Source: Deinandra increscens subsp. villosa | Lineage: Eukaryota; Streptophyta; Magnoliopsida; Asterales; Asteraceae | DNA: 64,000 nucleotides | Direction: 5' to 3' | Assembly: GCA_039602395.1 (NCBI GenBank) | Contig: JBCNJP010000017.1 | Location: 89,354,182 to 89,418,181, forward strand | Shown: positions 1 through 11,935 of the stretch, in pieces | How the letters are laid out: every line of letters begins with the position of its first letter | How positions within the stretch are numbered: the stretch's first letter is position 1 | Notes under the pieces: generated by a model | What the model was told of the DNA's origin: nothing | Seen by the model: the letters and a program-made list of their open reading frames with translations, nothing else | Databases searched by the model: none | Program-made: the position numbers and the translations under genes

Positions 1-967
1 CTCGTTATATCTCACGGATGTATTTTAGCTGATGCAGCGCTAATGTTATCTAACCAGATGAACTAGAATCTCAGTTAAATATTAGAATTGACCATTAAAT
101 CTCTCGAAGGGTCGTTAGTTGAAGAAAACTGATGGAATTTTCTCAGATTTTTCCAGATTGCACCGTTTAACTCAGTAGTCTTCACATAATATTTTTCCGA
201 GTTCGTTTTTGAGAACCCAAAATTACAAAGACTCCGTTATTATTATTTTACGCTCGGGATCTCAGTTTTCACCGATTTGGCACATTTCTCGATTTAAGTA
301 ATGTTTTTCATCACGTTTTTCACCCATCACTCGAATTGAACTTTATTTTTGCATCCAACCCAGTCACGCAGAACAAGTACAGTATTTATGGATCATTCAC
401 AACTATTAGCATCTGGCTTCCAGTTTTTCGTGAGATTGTCTGATTTCAAGATTTTTATCCGGTTTCTCTAAGCAACCGAGCGGGACGGTTCGACTCTCTG
501 CATCTGATTTTTACGTTTCCACTGGATGTTTCTGGAGAGATTTAGAGAAATAGGAGTAACTATTATGGATTTGGATCATCGGGCCGATTATCCGGAGTTA
601 GAGCATTTTCAGTGATTGATTGATTTATCTGATTCGGTTTGTTGCGGTTTGGACTCCAATTTTATGCATTCTTAGTATTGTAGCCGACCGTGTGAACTGA
701 GTGAGCAGCAACACTTGGCTCTCAATTGGAGAAACGAGAACATAAAAGCTTATATAGAGGGAGAATTTCTACAACAGATTGTCACGAATTTATCAATTTT
801 TCATTGAAGATGTATGACATAGCGATTCTTCACCAATATTACAGATTTGAAAGTATCGGTTAAGGGGAAATATGTTAGAGATAAAATCTATGTGACTGAC
901 GCCCTCAAATCTATTGACGAAGCATTCGGTTGAAGAATCCATTGTGATTTGATTCAGAGACACGGGT
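1..967. other. Unassigned AT-rich sequence
   Basis: No reading frame of interest, RNA gene, or terminal repeat was recognised here. The sequence is probably old repeat DNA or flank of the LTR-like segment that follows, but nothing in it proves this. Confidence 0.4.
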
Positions 968-1499
968 TGTGATGACCGAGGCTTGTAAGTTTGGACCGAA
1001 GACGTTTTCTTGAAAAGTCAACCGTTCGGGTCAACGGTCAACGTAAAATTCAACGAAAGATCGGTTCAAGTGAGTCAAGTTTCATATTAATTAAATCAAC
1101 TTTGATCTAATTAATGTTTATGTTATTTGATTTTATTTGTAATTTGCTCATTGTATTGTGTCTTACTAATTAGCGGGTTAGTGAGGCACATGGGCTCTCA
1201 CTATAAATAGATGTGATAGCCCTCATTAGAAAGAAGATGATTCTTTAGAGAGTGAGTGAGCTACACATTCTAGAGAGAGAGAGTGTGTCACATTGGGTTT
1301 GAGCTCAACCCAATATGACCGTGGATTTCCTATGACGAGTTTGTAAGCATTCGGTTCATTATAATCATTCAATTATCATCAATGAATCATTTTATTTATC
1401 ATGTTTGTTGTTTAAATTCCTGTATTTTCTCGTTCATCCCGTCTTTCGAGCATGTTGTTGAACACGATCCGGGTCTGTGGCGTGAAATCGATCCTGACA
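968..1499 (+). repeat. LTR-like segment with promoter, possible solo LTR
   Basis: The segment opens with TGTGATGACC and ends near CCTGACA, so it has TG...CA-like ends. A TATA box (CTATAAATA, about 1201-1209) is followed by GA-rich, leader-like sequence. This layout is usual in plant LTRs. I see no primer binding site, polypurine tract or matching 5-bp target duplication, so the boundaries and the solo-LTR reading are inference. Confidence 0.3.
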
Positions 1500-1849
1500 C
1501 ATACATTGTATATTCTAGACTTGTTGCTTTATCTAGAGTAAAGGAATTCCATGTATTCCATTAATTCCTGAACATATTCACAGTGGTTGATAAGTGAGAG
1601 AACCGAACTATCAATGGCATCCCTTATTTGCACAAAAAGTTTAGCATCTATTTGTAGCCATTGGTCTTTGGTATAGTCGATTAGAGAGTCAGAAGTGAGG
1701 TGTGAGGCCTTCCTAATACTTCATAAAAAGACATGAATTGTTTGGTACAATAAAAAAAAGCTAGAGTCATTCAGTTTGTTGTCCTTGAGTTGGGTTGCTG
1801 CTTGTAGGGTATCAAAGTTATTACTAGTTATAGTTTTAACGCCCTTTTC
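1500..1849. other. Unassigned sequence next to assembly gap
   Basis: About 350 bases with only short frames and no recognisable motif. Confidence 0.35.
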
Positions 1850-2349
1850 NNNNNNNNNNNNNNNNNNNNNNNNNNNNNNNNNNNNNNNNNNNNNNNNNNN
1901 NNNNNNNNNNNNNNNNNNNNNNNNNNNNNNNNNNNNNNNNNNNNNNNNNNNNNNNNNNNNNNNNNNNNNNNNNNNNNNNNNNNNNNNNNNNNNNNNNNNN
2001 NNNNNNNNNNNNNNNNNNNNNNNNNNNNNNNNNNNNNNNNNNNNNNNNNNNNNNNNNNNNNNNNNNNNNNNNNNNNNNNNNNNNNNNNNNNNNNNNNNNN
2101 NNNNNNNNNNNNNNNNNNNNNNNNNNNNNNNNNNNNNNNNNNNNNNNNNNNNNNNNNNNNNNNNNNNNNNNNNNNNNNNNNNNNNNNNNNNNNNNNNNNN
2201 NNNNNNNNNNNNNNNNNNNNNNNNNNNNNNNNNNNNNNNNNNNNNNNNNNNNNNNNNNNNNNNNNNNNNNNNNNNNNNNNNNNNNNNNNNNNNNNNNNNN
2301 NNNNNNNNNNNNNNNNNNNNNNNNNNNNNNNNNNNNNNNNNNNNNNNNN
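1850..2349. other. Assembly gap (500 N)
   Basis: A run of exactly 500 N. That length is typically a placeholder of unknown true size, so structures should not be joined across it by distance. Confidence 0.99.
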
Positions 2350-2874
2350 TGTATAAGATAAAGTGTCAACTACCAAAGTAGCTGGTGAGTAAACACCTGT
2401 TTAATATATAATATTAGTATAAAGCATGTGATCTATGTGTTAAGTGAATATTCAAAGAATATGATAAACAAGTAATGAAATAGAGCAAATAAGAGCATAT
2501 CAAACCCTTGACAATTAGGTTTCCAATCACCCACTGAAAATACGTTTCAATTTACCGGGTGGGTTGTCATACCAATAGATCTATTATTCTTACCCCGGCT
2601 CGGTGTGTTAATTAGTATGCTTAGAGTTTGAGTTTGAGCACAACAATAGCAATAATCCAAACAATTTCAACACATCTATAACACACATAACGAGCATAGG
2701 ATTCGCCTTTTGTTTTAGAGAAATAAATATAGTGTTGGAGTTTGAGATAAAGATACATGTTGCACCCCAAAGTAATAAAAGAGAAAGGGGCTATGAATAC
2801 TCACTTGATAAGGAGATAGGATATAAGAGATACGCCGATTTGGGAAAGATAAGTAACTTGGAGGTTATCCTAAT
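2350..2874 (-). repeat. Chromovirus-type LTR 'X', part 1, minus strand
   Basis: This block resembles 44930-45480 in the 5' LTR of element Y. Both have a GTGTCAACTAC(A/C)AAAGTAG block, the phrase CATGTTGCACCCCAAA, and an ACTCACT block in the same order. It stops at the CTAAT target site of Tat-1 (2870-2874) and resumes after the second CTAAT at 15355. Sequence divergence from element Y shows it is a separate, related LTR. Confidence 0.6.
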
Positions 2875-3356
2875 TGTTGTACCCTGAATTTTCGGCTAGT
2901 AATCCAGGGTACAGGTATAGGCTTAAGGCAGGATTGACCCACTAATCGTATGACCCAGAATTTAACAGGTAAAGTTCAAATGACCCTGAATGTATCAAGA
3001 GTAAGGTAATGTCCCAGGATGTTGTTGTAATCCAGGGAAGTCCATATTTACTTTATTTATTTTGGTTATACATTATTATGACTCAGGATGAGTCTAATCC
3101 AAGGTCACCCTTATTTTACGAATGACCCAGCATGTGAAAATGACCCTGCATGCTAGGACATTGTTATTAACGCGTTTGGTGCCTATATCTGATCAAGAAC
3201 AGGTTGACGGAGTCCACCAACGGTCGAATAGGAGAAGCTGAAGACTTATTTCGCACGTGGTCAAAGGTTGTTAGCTGGAAACTCGGTCAACTAACTGAAA
3301 AAGACGTTGAGGAGAAGATCCCTAGAATATCGGACAAGTTGTTGAAGACCTAGGAG

Positions 3357-3364
3357 TATAAATA
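3357..3364 (+). promoter_or_regulatory. TATA box of Tat-1 5' LTR
   Basis: TATAAATA lies about 100 bp upstream of AATAAA (3465-3470). The same box is at 17933-17940 in Tat-2. It would drive the genomic RNA, so R begins shortly after it. Confidence 0.7.
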
Positions 3365-3472
3365 TGGACCTTTAGACTTAATTTTCAACTCATTCGAGCT
3401 TTACCGACTGTATTCTCGTACTCATTTCTCTGCAAACTCATTGTACTTAGACATTTACGTGATCAATAAATT

Positions 3473-3550
3473 GGTAGCATGTGTTATCGCTACCCGAGGT
3501 TTTTATGCCGGCGGCACCTTAGAGACATCTAAGGGCTAAGGGCTTTTCCC
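3473..3550 (+). promoter_or_regulatory. Structured U5 region of Tat-1: hairpins after AATAAA
   Basis: GGTAGCA (3473-3479) pairs with CGCTACC (3488-3494) with one mismatch, two bases after AATAAA. A second stem follows, CCTTAGA and TCTAAGG around a GACA loop, then a small GGG/CCC stem. The same elements occur in Tat-2 and, with compensating base changes, in Tat-3. The role is unknown; candidates are poly(A) site control, dimerisation or packaging. Confidence 0.65.
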
Positions 3551-3792
3551 TAGTAAAATTCTCGGTGTTCTTACTCCCATTTAAGGTTTCATTTGTGTTA
3601 TCTAAATTATCAACCAATTTCCTGTTTAACTTACATTTTTACCCAGGATTTAATCTTTTGTCCCTGGAATTTAACTATTGTCCCAGGATTTCTGCAAACT
3701 GTTTTCATATATTAAACCTAGGCACCAAACCTCACAATCTTATTTCGTTCAATTCTTACTAATTTTGCTTAAGTAATTTTTAGCCAAAACAA

Positions 3793-3811
3793 TTTGGCGC
3801 CCACTGTGGGG
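3793..3811 (+). promoter_or_regulatory. Primer binding site of Tat-1
   Basis: TTTGGCGCCCACTGTGGGG begins directly after the LTR. The same sequence, with ACC for ACT, follows the LTRs of Tat-2 (18371) and Tat-3 (17106). I did not assign the tRNA. Confidence 0.85.
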
Positions 3812-3886
3812 TAATTGGTGTCAATTTTTTGTCAAACTCTTTTCAGATTTGTCCTAAACTTGATTTTTACCAAAATCTATCAAAAA

Positions 3887-6079
3887 ATGTCGACACAAAT
3901 GAACACCTCGAATGTATCGGTTTCCGTTGTAACTGCTTCAACAACTGGATTTACCCAACCGGGCCTAAGGACTAGTGTTTCGACAAGTGGAGTCACTTCA
4001 TCGGCTCCAGGGTTTAATGCCTCAACTTCAGCTACGCGCAGTGACGGACCGATAGTCAACCATGAAGTGATCGAAACTGAAGACATCTCAGATGACCCTG
4101 TCTTGATATCTGACACTGATATCCTAGCCACATTCGGTAAGTTAGAGCGCCACCTGGAACTCCAACAGAAGGTGAACCAGGAATTCATGGCCCAATTGAC
4201 GAGCTTAAGATCATAGTTACCCAGGGCCACGTCGGTTCAGCCGTCGCCACTCGACCCCAGAATTCTGAATTTTAATACCCCTGGAAGCAATTCCAGGGTA
4301 CATGAAGGTGTCACCCCACTGGACCCTTTCCTGCTCAAATGGCCCATGCTGATTTATCCAGAATGACTACCATCAGAGAACCAGTGATTAATCCTGGGAC
4401 AAACATACCCCAGGATGTCGGTAACATTCCTCAAACTTTCACCCATTATGCTAATACTAATAATTCAGTGCAGGATTCAGGGATCAGCCCATCAGTGGAG
4501 CGAGAAATCCAAAAACTCAAGAGAATGATTTCAAGTGTCCCAGGAGTTGTGCAGCCTATCCCTGAAGTTGGACCAGCAAGTCATAGAGTGTCCAGGTTTG
4601 CTCCACCAAATTGTGACGTGGAGATACCCAAAAGGTTTCAAACTCCTAGCATGAAACCTTACGATGGCACAACAGACCCTGAAGAACATGTGGCACAGTA
4701 TCGTGAAAGAATGGAGGTTATTTATATGCCCCCTGAAATTAAGCAGGCATGCCTATGCAAAGGATTCGGATCTACCTTGACAGGAGCAACCTTGAAATGG
4801 CTTCTGAATGTTCATCCTTACTCTATTACTTCATTTTCGCATTTAATTAATTTATTTAACAATCAGTTCTCTTGCAGCCGCAGCTTTGAAAAACTAACAA
4901 GTGATTTGTATAGGGTGACCCAGAATGCAGGTGAAACCCTAAGGAATTTCGTTAGAAGGTTTAGCAGAGAAGCCTTAAAGATACCAAACATCGACATGGC
5001 GACTGCAGTTCAGGCCTTCAAGATGGGACTTAACAAAGACTCACCATTCTATCAAGATCTGGTCATGAACCCATGTCACAACATGGACGAAGTTCGTCAC
5101 AGGGCCATACGCTTCATCAGGCTAGAGGAGGACAAGCAAATCCTGGGAAAGGGTGAATCCTCCCCAGGAATCAACAGCTCCAACAGGAAATCAGAATCCT
5201 CACATCCTAGGTCATAGCGATCTAAACCATACTCAAGGCCCGATGAACGACGAGTGAATAGTGTGGACCAGGATGAAGAGGAAGAAGAATATCCTTCCCT
5301 TAAGAAATTGCTTTACTACTGATATTTCTGGTGTTATGTTTGCTATGCAGGACCTTGGAGACAAAGCAAGGTGGCTCAAGAAGAACGATAAGCCATCTAC
5401 TTGGAAGGATAAGTCCAAATGGTGTGCCTACCATGAAAACTTTGGTCACCAGACTGAGGATTGCATGGCCCAGAGAAGAGAAATAAGCCATCTACTGGGC
5501 AAAGGCTCCTTGAAGGAGCTTCTAGGAAAGAAGAAGGATAAGTCCAGGGAACGAAACCCAAAATCCAGGGATAGTGGTGCAAGGTTCCAGGATTTTGGAC
5601 ATTCTGATGGCCGTCTTGAAAGAGCATCCTCATCGCCCCCAGATGCCAAGGTAATACACTTTATTTCTGGTGGTTCTGACATTTGTGGTACCTCCTATTC
5701 TGCAGCGAAAAGACATGCCAAGGAATCCAAGTCAAAGAGAGAGGGAAGACCCAGGAAGAGCTCTGTTCAACCTGATGTCAAGGAAATTACATTCGGGGAA
5801 GACGATAAACGCGATATCATAGACCCTCATCATGATGGATTGGTGATAACACTTCACATCGCCAATAACGTTGTGAAGAGAATCTTGATTGATGGAGGCA
5901 GCTCAGTAAATATAATCCAGTTGGAGGCCTTGCAGAAGATGGGAATTCCACATTCAGAGATCATCTCAAAATCCACGGTACTCGTGGGTTTCAGTGGCGA
6001 AACAAAGAATACCCTGGGTGAAATCAAGCTTCCCGTCTACGTAGAAGGGCTCAATTCAGTTCAGCATTTCTGTGTGATG
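3887..6079 (+). pseudogene. gag-pro: Tat-1 gag-protease, broken
   Basis: The ATG at 3887 is the first after the primer binding site and matches the Tat-2 start. The product would be the capsid polyprotein followed by an aspartic protease. The capsid region (about 4610-5150) aligns almost residue for residue with Tat-2. A CX2H...GH...C cluster (WCAYHENFGHQTEDC, about 5428-5472) takes the place of a standard CCHC knuckle. The protease motif LIDGGSS is near 5885. Breaks compared with Tat-2 are a TAG at 4214-4216, a small deletion near 4320 that shifts frame, a TAG at 5215-5217 and an indel near 5305. A hAT-type MITE then splits the protease region, which resumes at 6822. Confidence 0.88.
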
Positions 6080-6087
6080 GACGCACC

Positions 6088-6570
6088 TAGGGGTGTTCGC
6101 GGTCCGGTTTTTTACGGTTTTTGGGTCAAACCGTAAACCAAACCGTTAGCTACGGTTTTTAATAATCGAAATCTAAACCGAACCATTAAAAATGAAAACC
6201 GAACCAAACCGAACCGTTACTTCTGGTTTGGTTTCGGTTTGGTTTCACGGTTTAGGATATTTAGGCTTTCAATATAAGTTTAGAATATAAAATTTAAATT
6301 AAAAGAAAATTCGAAATCAACTTTATCAAATGTGGGAATGAGAATATGAGCTAGTCAGTACTTGTCATCTCTAATTTGTTAATACAAAATTCACCTCTAA
6401 ATAGAACATGTAACCTCCAAAACATGATGCATATACAAAAGTTCATAATATAAATAATAGTATATTAGATTTCCAGGATGAAAACATGTCTAAATTTTCA
6501 GATTTTTTGTTATTAAACACTAAAGCCCAAAATCTCATTACAAAAACAAGTCAATGTAATATATACATAC

Positions 6571-6602
<32 letters not shown>

Positions 6603-6813
6603 TTATATACTATATTATTTATTATATGTACATGGTTCGGTCCGGTTTTTTACGACCGGTTTTTCATATAAACCGTAAACCAAACCGTTCAAAACGATTC
6701 AAAATTTTTGAAACCGACCAACCGTTCGTTAAGATAAAAAACCGACCGCGAAACCAAACCGATGACCGGTTTGGACGGTTTCGCGGTTTGAAACCGAACC
6801 ATGAACACCCCTA
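6088..6813. mobile_element. hAT-type MITE in Tat-1
   Basis: Terminal inverted repeats TAGGGGTGTTC / GAACACCCCTA are flanked by the 8-bp duplication GACGCACC (6080-6087 and 6814-6821). Tat-2 has the uninterrupted site. The interior is full of AAACCG/CGGTTT motifs in both orientations and has a short (TA)n run. It carries no transposase, so it is non-autonomous. The 8-bp duplication places it with hAT elements. Confidence 0.92.
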
Positions 6814-6821
6814 GACGCACC

Positions 6822-7005
6822 ATCAGGGTACAATGTAATCCTGGGTAGACCCTGGATTCACGACAACAAGGTTGTACCCTCGACGTACCATCAATGCGTG
6901 AAGCTGCCAACACCCTGGGGTGTGATCATAGTCCACAGCGACCAGCAAGAAACCAAGGAGTGTTACACTACATCAATGAAAATATCCTCCAAACAAAGAC
7001 AAGGA
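6822..7005 (+). pseudogene. Tat-1 protease C-terminal region and linker to RT
   Basis: This is the continuation of the protease frame after the MITE. It reads open to the conserved TAG at 7006. Tat-2 has a TGA at 20658-20660 where this copy has an Arg codon, so this segment is the better preserved of the two. Family knowledge places the end of the protease and a pre-RT linker here. Confidence 0.8.
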
Positions 7006-7008
7006 TAG
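7006..7008 (+). promoter_or_regulatory. Conserved in-frame TAG with readthrough-like context (Tat-1)
   Basis: TAG is followed by CAATTA, which fits the UAG-CARYYA context known for efficient stop readthrough in tobamoviruses. It is the only stop between protease and RT in this copy, and the same codon is TAG in Tat-2 and Tat-3. This suggests controlled gag-protease versus pol expression; readthrough itself is inference. Confidence 0.65.
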
Positions 7009-10000
7009 CAATTAAAGAAAAAGGCCCAGGAAACCCTAGAGGCGAGGGAGCAAGACGTCAAAGCTGTTGAATTGGATCCTTCAAATCCAGGGAAGAAAGT
7101 CTATATCGGAATAAATATTCCAGGGCCAATAGAGGAACAATTAATACATCTACTCAGGACCAGAATGTCAACCTTCGCTTGGTCCCATGACGACATGACA
7201 GGTATTTCTAAATCCGTTATTACACATAAGCTTGGAATTGATAACTCTTTCAGGCCCATACATCAAAAGAGAAGAAAATTTGCACCAGAAAAGAACGTCA
7301 TAATCCAGGAGGAGGTCGATAGGCTTCTAAAGGCAAGGATGATCAGAGAAGTGAAGTTTCCCAGGTGGTTAGCCAATGTGGTTGTAGTTGCGAAGAAAAA
7401 CGGTAAATGGAGGGTATGCGTGGATTACACGGACCTGAACCGTGCATGCCCAAAAGATCCATTCCCACTACCTCACATAGATTCCATGGTCGATGCAACG
7501 GCGGGCCATGAGATGTTGACTTTCATGGACGCTACCTCAGGATTTCAGCAGATCTAGATGGAACCCCAGGATCAAGAAGACACAACATTCATAACACCAA
7601 CAGGTATATATTGCTATATAGTTATGCCCTTTGGACTAAAAAATGCAGGGGCAACGTACTAGAGATTGGTTAACATGATGTTAAAAAAAAACTGGGGGAC
7701 ACGATGGAGGTGTATATCGACGACATGGTGGTGAAATCCAGGGTCACCAATGACCATGTCCAGGATGTTAAGGATTCCTTCGACATCCCGGATAAATACA
7801 ACATGAAGCTAAATTTTGAAAAGTGTCATTTCGGAGTCGGAGCAGGCAAATTCCTGGGATACATGGTAACCAAGAGAGGCATAGAGGCAAGTCCAGAGCA
7901 AATCAGGGCAATTGCCAACCTACAGTCACCATCCAGCACCAAAGACGTTCAAAGACTTACAGGTAGAATTGCTGCCCTGAATAGATTTATATCAAAATCC
8001 TCGGAAAGATGCAGGGAATTCTATGACATCCTAAAGAAGAACAAGAAATTCGAATGGAAGGAAGAGCACGAGAAGGCGTTCCAGGATTTGAAAACATACT
8101 TGTCCACGACACCGTTGCTGATGAAGCCTAATCCAGGGGAGCCTCTTTCCCTGTATTTAGCAGTTTCCAGGAACACGGTAAGTGCAGTCCTGACCAAGGA
8201 TGCAGAAGGTCAGCAACATCCTATTTATTACGTAAGTAAAAGTTTACTTGATGCTGAATCCAGGTACTCACACCTTGAAAAATTTATATTAGCCCTAAGT
8301 ATGGCATCTACTAAACTTAGACACTATTTTGAAACTCATATAATTCATGTTAGAACTAACTATCCTATAAAGTCTGTTTTAAGAAAACCATAAATGTCAA
8401 GACGAATGGCTAAGTGGTCAGTGAAGCTAAGTGCATATGATCTGATCTATGAGGCCAGAACAGCTATAAAATCCCAGGCTCTAGCTGATTTTGTGGCTGA
8501 TTTCAGTACTGACATACAACAAGAAGCGGACCATGAATTCCAGCAGCTTCAACAGGAAGAAATTTCAGGGCCCTAGACCCTGTTCACTGATGGAGCATCA
8601 AATATCAGGGGGACAGGCCTAGGAATCGTACTGAAATCGCCACAGGGGGACATGATACCCCAGGCTATCAGATGTGGATTTCAAGCAACTAACAATGAAG
8701 CTGAGTATGAGGCCCTAATTGCTGGGTTACACTTAGCATTACACTTGGGAATTCAGCCCATCCAGGTATACGTTGACTCTCTTCTTTTAGCTAACCATGT
8801 TAATGGGTCTTACGCAGCTAAAGGAGAGAAATTAATCAAATACTTGGAGGTGGTAAAAAGAATGTCCCAGGATTTTCAAAATTTTAATATTCAACAAGTA
8901 CCAAGGGAGGAGAATTCTGAAGCAGATGCATTGGCAAACTTAGGCTCAGCATTCAAGGCACTTGAAGACACCCATATTCCTATAATTCATATACTAACAC
9001 CAGATATAGACCAGGATTCTGACACAGCGGAAAAAATCCTGGTATCCAGTACCCAGGATTCTTCAACCCAAGAGGAATCCTGGACCAGACCAATTAGTCA
9101 ATATTTGCAAGATGGTACTATTCCAGGGAACGAGAAGGATGCCCGTGCATTCAGAGTAAGAGTAGCCAGGTACATAATTATTAAAGACATATTGTATAGA
9201 AAATCTTTTGCAGGCGCATATCTGAGATGCTTGGAGAAAGATGAGGCCCAAGAAGTGCTCAAGGATATCCACGAGGGTGATTGTGGAAACCATACAGGGG
9301 GCAGGTCCTTAATGTCAAAGATTCTTAGAACAGGGTATTACTGGCCTACCATGAGGAAAGATTCCCAGGATTTCTCTCAGAAATGTGACGCCTGTCATAG
9401 ACACGCCAATGTCCCTCACCAGCCTGCAGAACCATTATATCCCATTCCAGCATCCTGGCCCTTCATGAAATGGGGAATGGACATTGTTAGGAAATTACCC
9501 AAGGCCCCTGGAGGAAAGGTATTCATGCTAGCCATGACAGATTATTTCTCAAAATGGATTGAAGCTGAGGCATACGTCCTAGTCAGGGAAAAAGAAGTTA
9601 TATCCTTTATTAAAAGAAACATCCTAACAAGATTTGGAGTACCATCTGAGATTGTCTGTGATAACGGGTCCCAATTTATTGGGAGTAGAACCACAGGATT
9701 CTGTGAATCCTGGGGCATAAAGATGATAACATCGACACCAGTGCATCCTCAAGCCAATGGCCAGGCTGAATCAAGCAACAAGATTATAATAAACAACTTG
9801 AAGAAGAGATTGAACCAGAAGAAGGGAAGATGGGCAGAAGAGCTACCCTTGGCACTATGGGCAGACAGGACTACTTCTAAGAACGCCACAGGCCAAACCC
9901 CATTTTCCTTGGTCTTTGGTACTGAAGCTATTATCCCAACCGAAATAGTGGTCCCAATATTCAGGGTCAGTGCTCAGACCCAGGATTCAAATGATCAGTC

Positions 10001-10283
10001 CCTGGTTGAAGATTTAGATACCCTGGACGAAATAAGAGATCAAGCAGCATGGAGGATGGCGGCTTACCAACAAAGAATTTCTAAGACCTACAACAAACAT
10101 GTAAGGATCAGAAGGTTCAAGGTGGGAGATCTAGTCCTTAGAAAAGCATTTCAGAACACAACAAATCCAGGGGATGGAAAGCTGGCTCCTAAATGGAAAG
10201 GCCCCTACCTGATTGACTCTGAGGCTGGTAAGGGGGCATATTGGCTAACTAATATGGAAGGAGAACTACTACCAAGACCTTAG
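7009..10283 (+). pseudogene. pol: Tat-1 pol: RT, RNase H, second RNase H, integrase; broken
   Basis: Domains in order: RT (about 7250-7900, active site YIDDM near 7710), RNase H (about 8040-8400), second archaeal-type RNase H (about 8580-8960), and integrase (HHCC zinc region near 9270-9410; D, D, E core with DNGSQF near 9660 and the catalytic Glu of NGQAESS near 9765), ending at 10283. This is the copying and insertion machinery of the element. Breaks are TAG at 7555, TAG at 7660, a shift in an A-run near 7685, TAA at 8391 and TAG at 8574. The integrase frame from 8652 to 10283 is open and keeps its acidic residues, unlike Tat-2. Confidence 0.93.
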
Positions 10284-11935
10284 AATGCGATACACTTGAA
10301 GGCGTATTTCATGTAAGGTTACCTGTCCCAGGATTCGGCCACCCAGGTATGTGTTTGATTTTAAATTAATGCTGCAAATCCAGGTCAGTCCCTCTCACTT
10401 AATTTATTTCATTTATCACTTTATATATTTTACTTTCATTATTCATTTATTAACATCAGTTACATGTTGCATTAATTATTATTCACCACCCTGAATACGC
10501 TAAGATCTATGTTTCGTCAATTGGGTTACTCAGAATCTAGGGTATCCCAGGATTCAGGACACCCAAAATGCAGGATGCTCAGAAATTCGAGGTACGTGGA
10601 ACAAAGCATACTCCAAGCCAACGACAATCAGCGTATGACTCCTAAGTTTGAGACTGGCCATCTCACTTCCGTATTGGGTAAGGCCTAAACCCAATCCTAA
10701 GGTTTGAGGATTAAGCTTCCTCCATCCGAATATAGGCTATCACGCCTCGCCCGGGACGCACGTGGCAATTTTTGCCTCGCCCGAGACGCATGTGATCCAA
10801 GTATGAAACCCTGGGATTGTGGGATCATCCGTGTTAATAGCATTGGTGGCAACCTCCCAATCCAGGGACATATGCGGATCTCTTAAGGTTTAAAACGATT
10901 AACGCGTTTTCAAGATGGATTGGTCTTAACGTACCAACTTAAGTCTCCGAGGACATGCCCTAGTTCAGTCAGTACGACTAAGAGGAAATCCCTAGTTCGC
11001 CAGTACGGCACCGGGCATGACCCCAGAAATAACTTAAGGGATCATCTAGTGACCCAGGATTATTAACCTAATCCAGGGTCATAACGGCCAATGTTTTAAA
11101 AACCGGTTTTTTAGTTGAACCGGAAAACTTTCCGGGACCGGTTCGACCAGTCGGACCGGCCGTTGAACCGGTTAGGGGATTTATATATATATTTTTATAA
11201 AAATGTTAATAAATTTTTACACCACAATGAAAATAGTTAAAATACAATGATAATCCACTAAAAAATAATACCAAATAGGTATTTCATAAGAAAATATAAG
11301 TTTTGGACTTTAAAAAACAATAAAAAATAACAATAAATTAATTTTTTTTTTAAATATCAGAAACCGGTTGAACCGGAAAAATGGGAAAACCGTCCGGTTC
11401 AAAACGGTCCGGTTATGTCCAAAAAACCGGGGATTAAAAAACCGGTATGATGACCGGTTGGCGGTTGAACTGGTTGAACCGGACCGGTTGAACCGGTTTT
11501 TAAAACATTGATAACGGCTGAAACCTAAGCAAATTAACTACTTGGCTAGTTAATTCTAATTATTATGTTCATATGACAGGGAACATTCATAAGACTACTG
11601 AAGCTACGAGGATTCCTAAATCCTGGGGGCAGCCCAGGAATACCAAGGTAAACCCTAGTATTATTTCATACGTCAGCAAATGCATTTCGGATATTTCAAA
11701 CACAAGCATGTAACTAAAGCAGTTATATATATATAAAACCCAACCTGGGCCCGGAAAAGCTCCGGACGTCCCAGGATGGGGACACATCAAAAGACCCTGG
11801 ATTCCACATCCAGGGGTGGGGCATTGTCTTAACAAAATAAACCGGGAAACATCGACCGGTATCATACCACATGCATAAAAATAAAATTGTTTCTAAAACA
11901 TGAACCACAAAAGACGAGAAGGTAACCCCTATTCT
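10284..11935 (+). other. Tat-1 region between pol and antisense gene
   Basis: About 1.65 kb with no convincing ORF, interrupted by the MITE at 11089-11510. Two CCTCGCCCG(G/A)GACGCA blocks near 10745 and 10777 form a short direct repeat. Nearly all of this region is missing from Tat-2, where pol runs straight into the antisense gene. Confidence 0.6.
11089..11510. mobile_element. Second hAT-type MITE in Tat-1
   Basis: Terminal inverted repeats of at least 18 bp (CAATGTTTTAAAAACCGG and its complement) are flanked by the 8-bp duplication ATAACGGC (11081-11088 and 11511-11518). Internal GGTT/AACC motifs make it strongly self-complementary. It has no coding capacity. Confidence 0.93.

Larger units (their letters stand above)
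2875..3791 (+). repeat. Tat-1 5' LTR
   Basis: The LTR runs from TGTTGTACCC to CCAAAACA and is followed at once by the primer binding site. It holds a TATA box, AATAAA and downstream hairpins. It differs from the complete LTR at 13975-14923 by lacking a roughly 30-bp tandem duplication before the TATA box, and it matches the fragment 14924-15349 better. Confidence 0.92.

Noticed and set aside
1776..2381. Long open frames across the first N gap
   Set aside because: They consist almost wholly of unknown residues created by the N run; the same holds for frames across 36350-36849.
5233..5682. Minus-strand frames inside gag-protease of Tat-1
   Set aside because: They mirror the sense gag codons, have no domain and are not conserved as frames in Tat-2.
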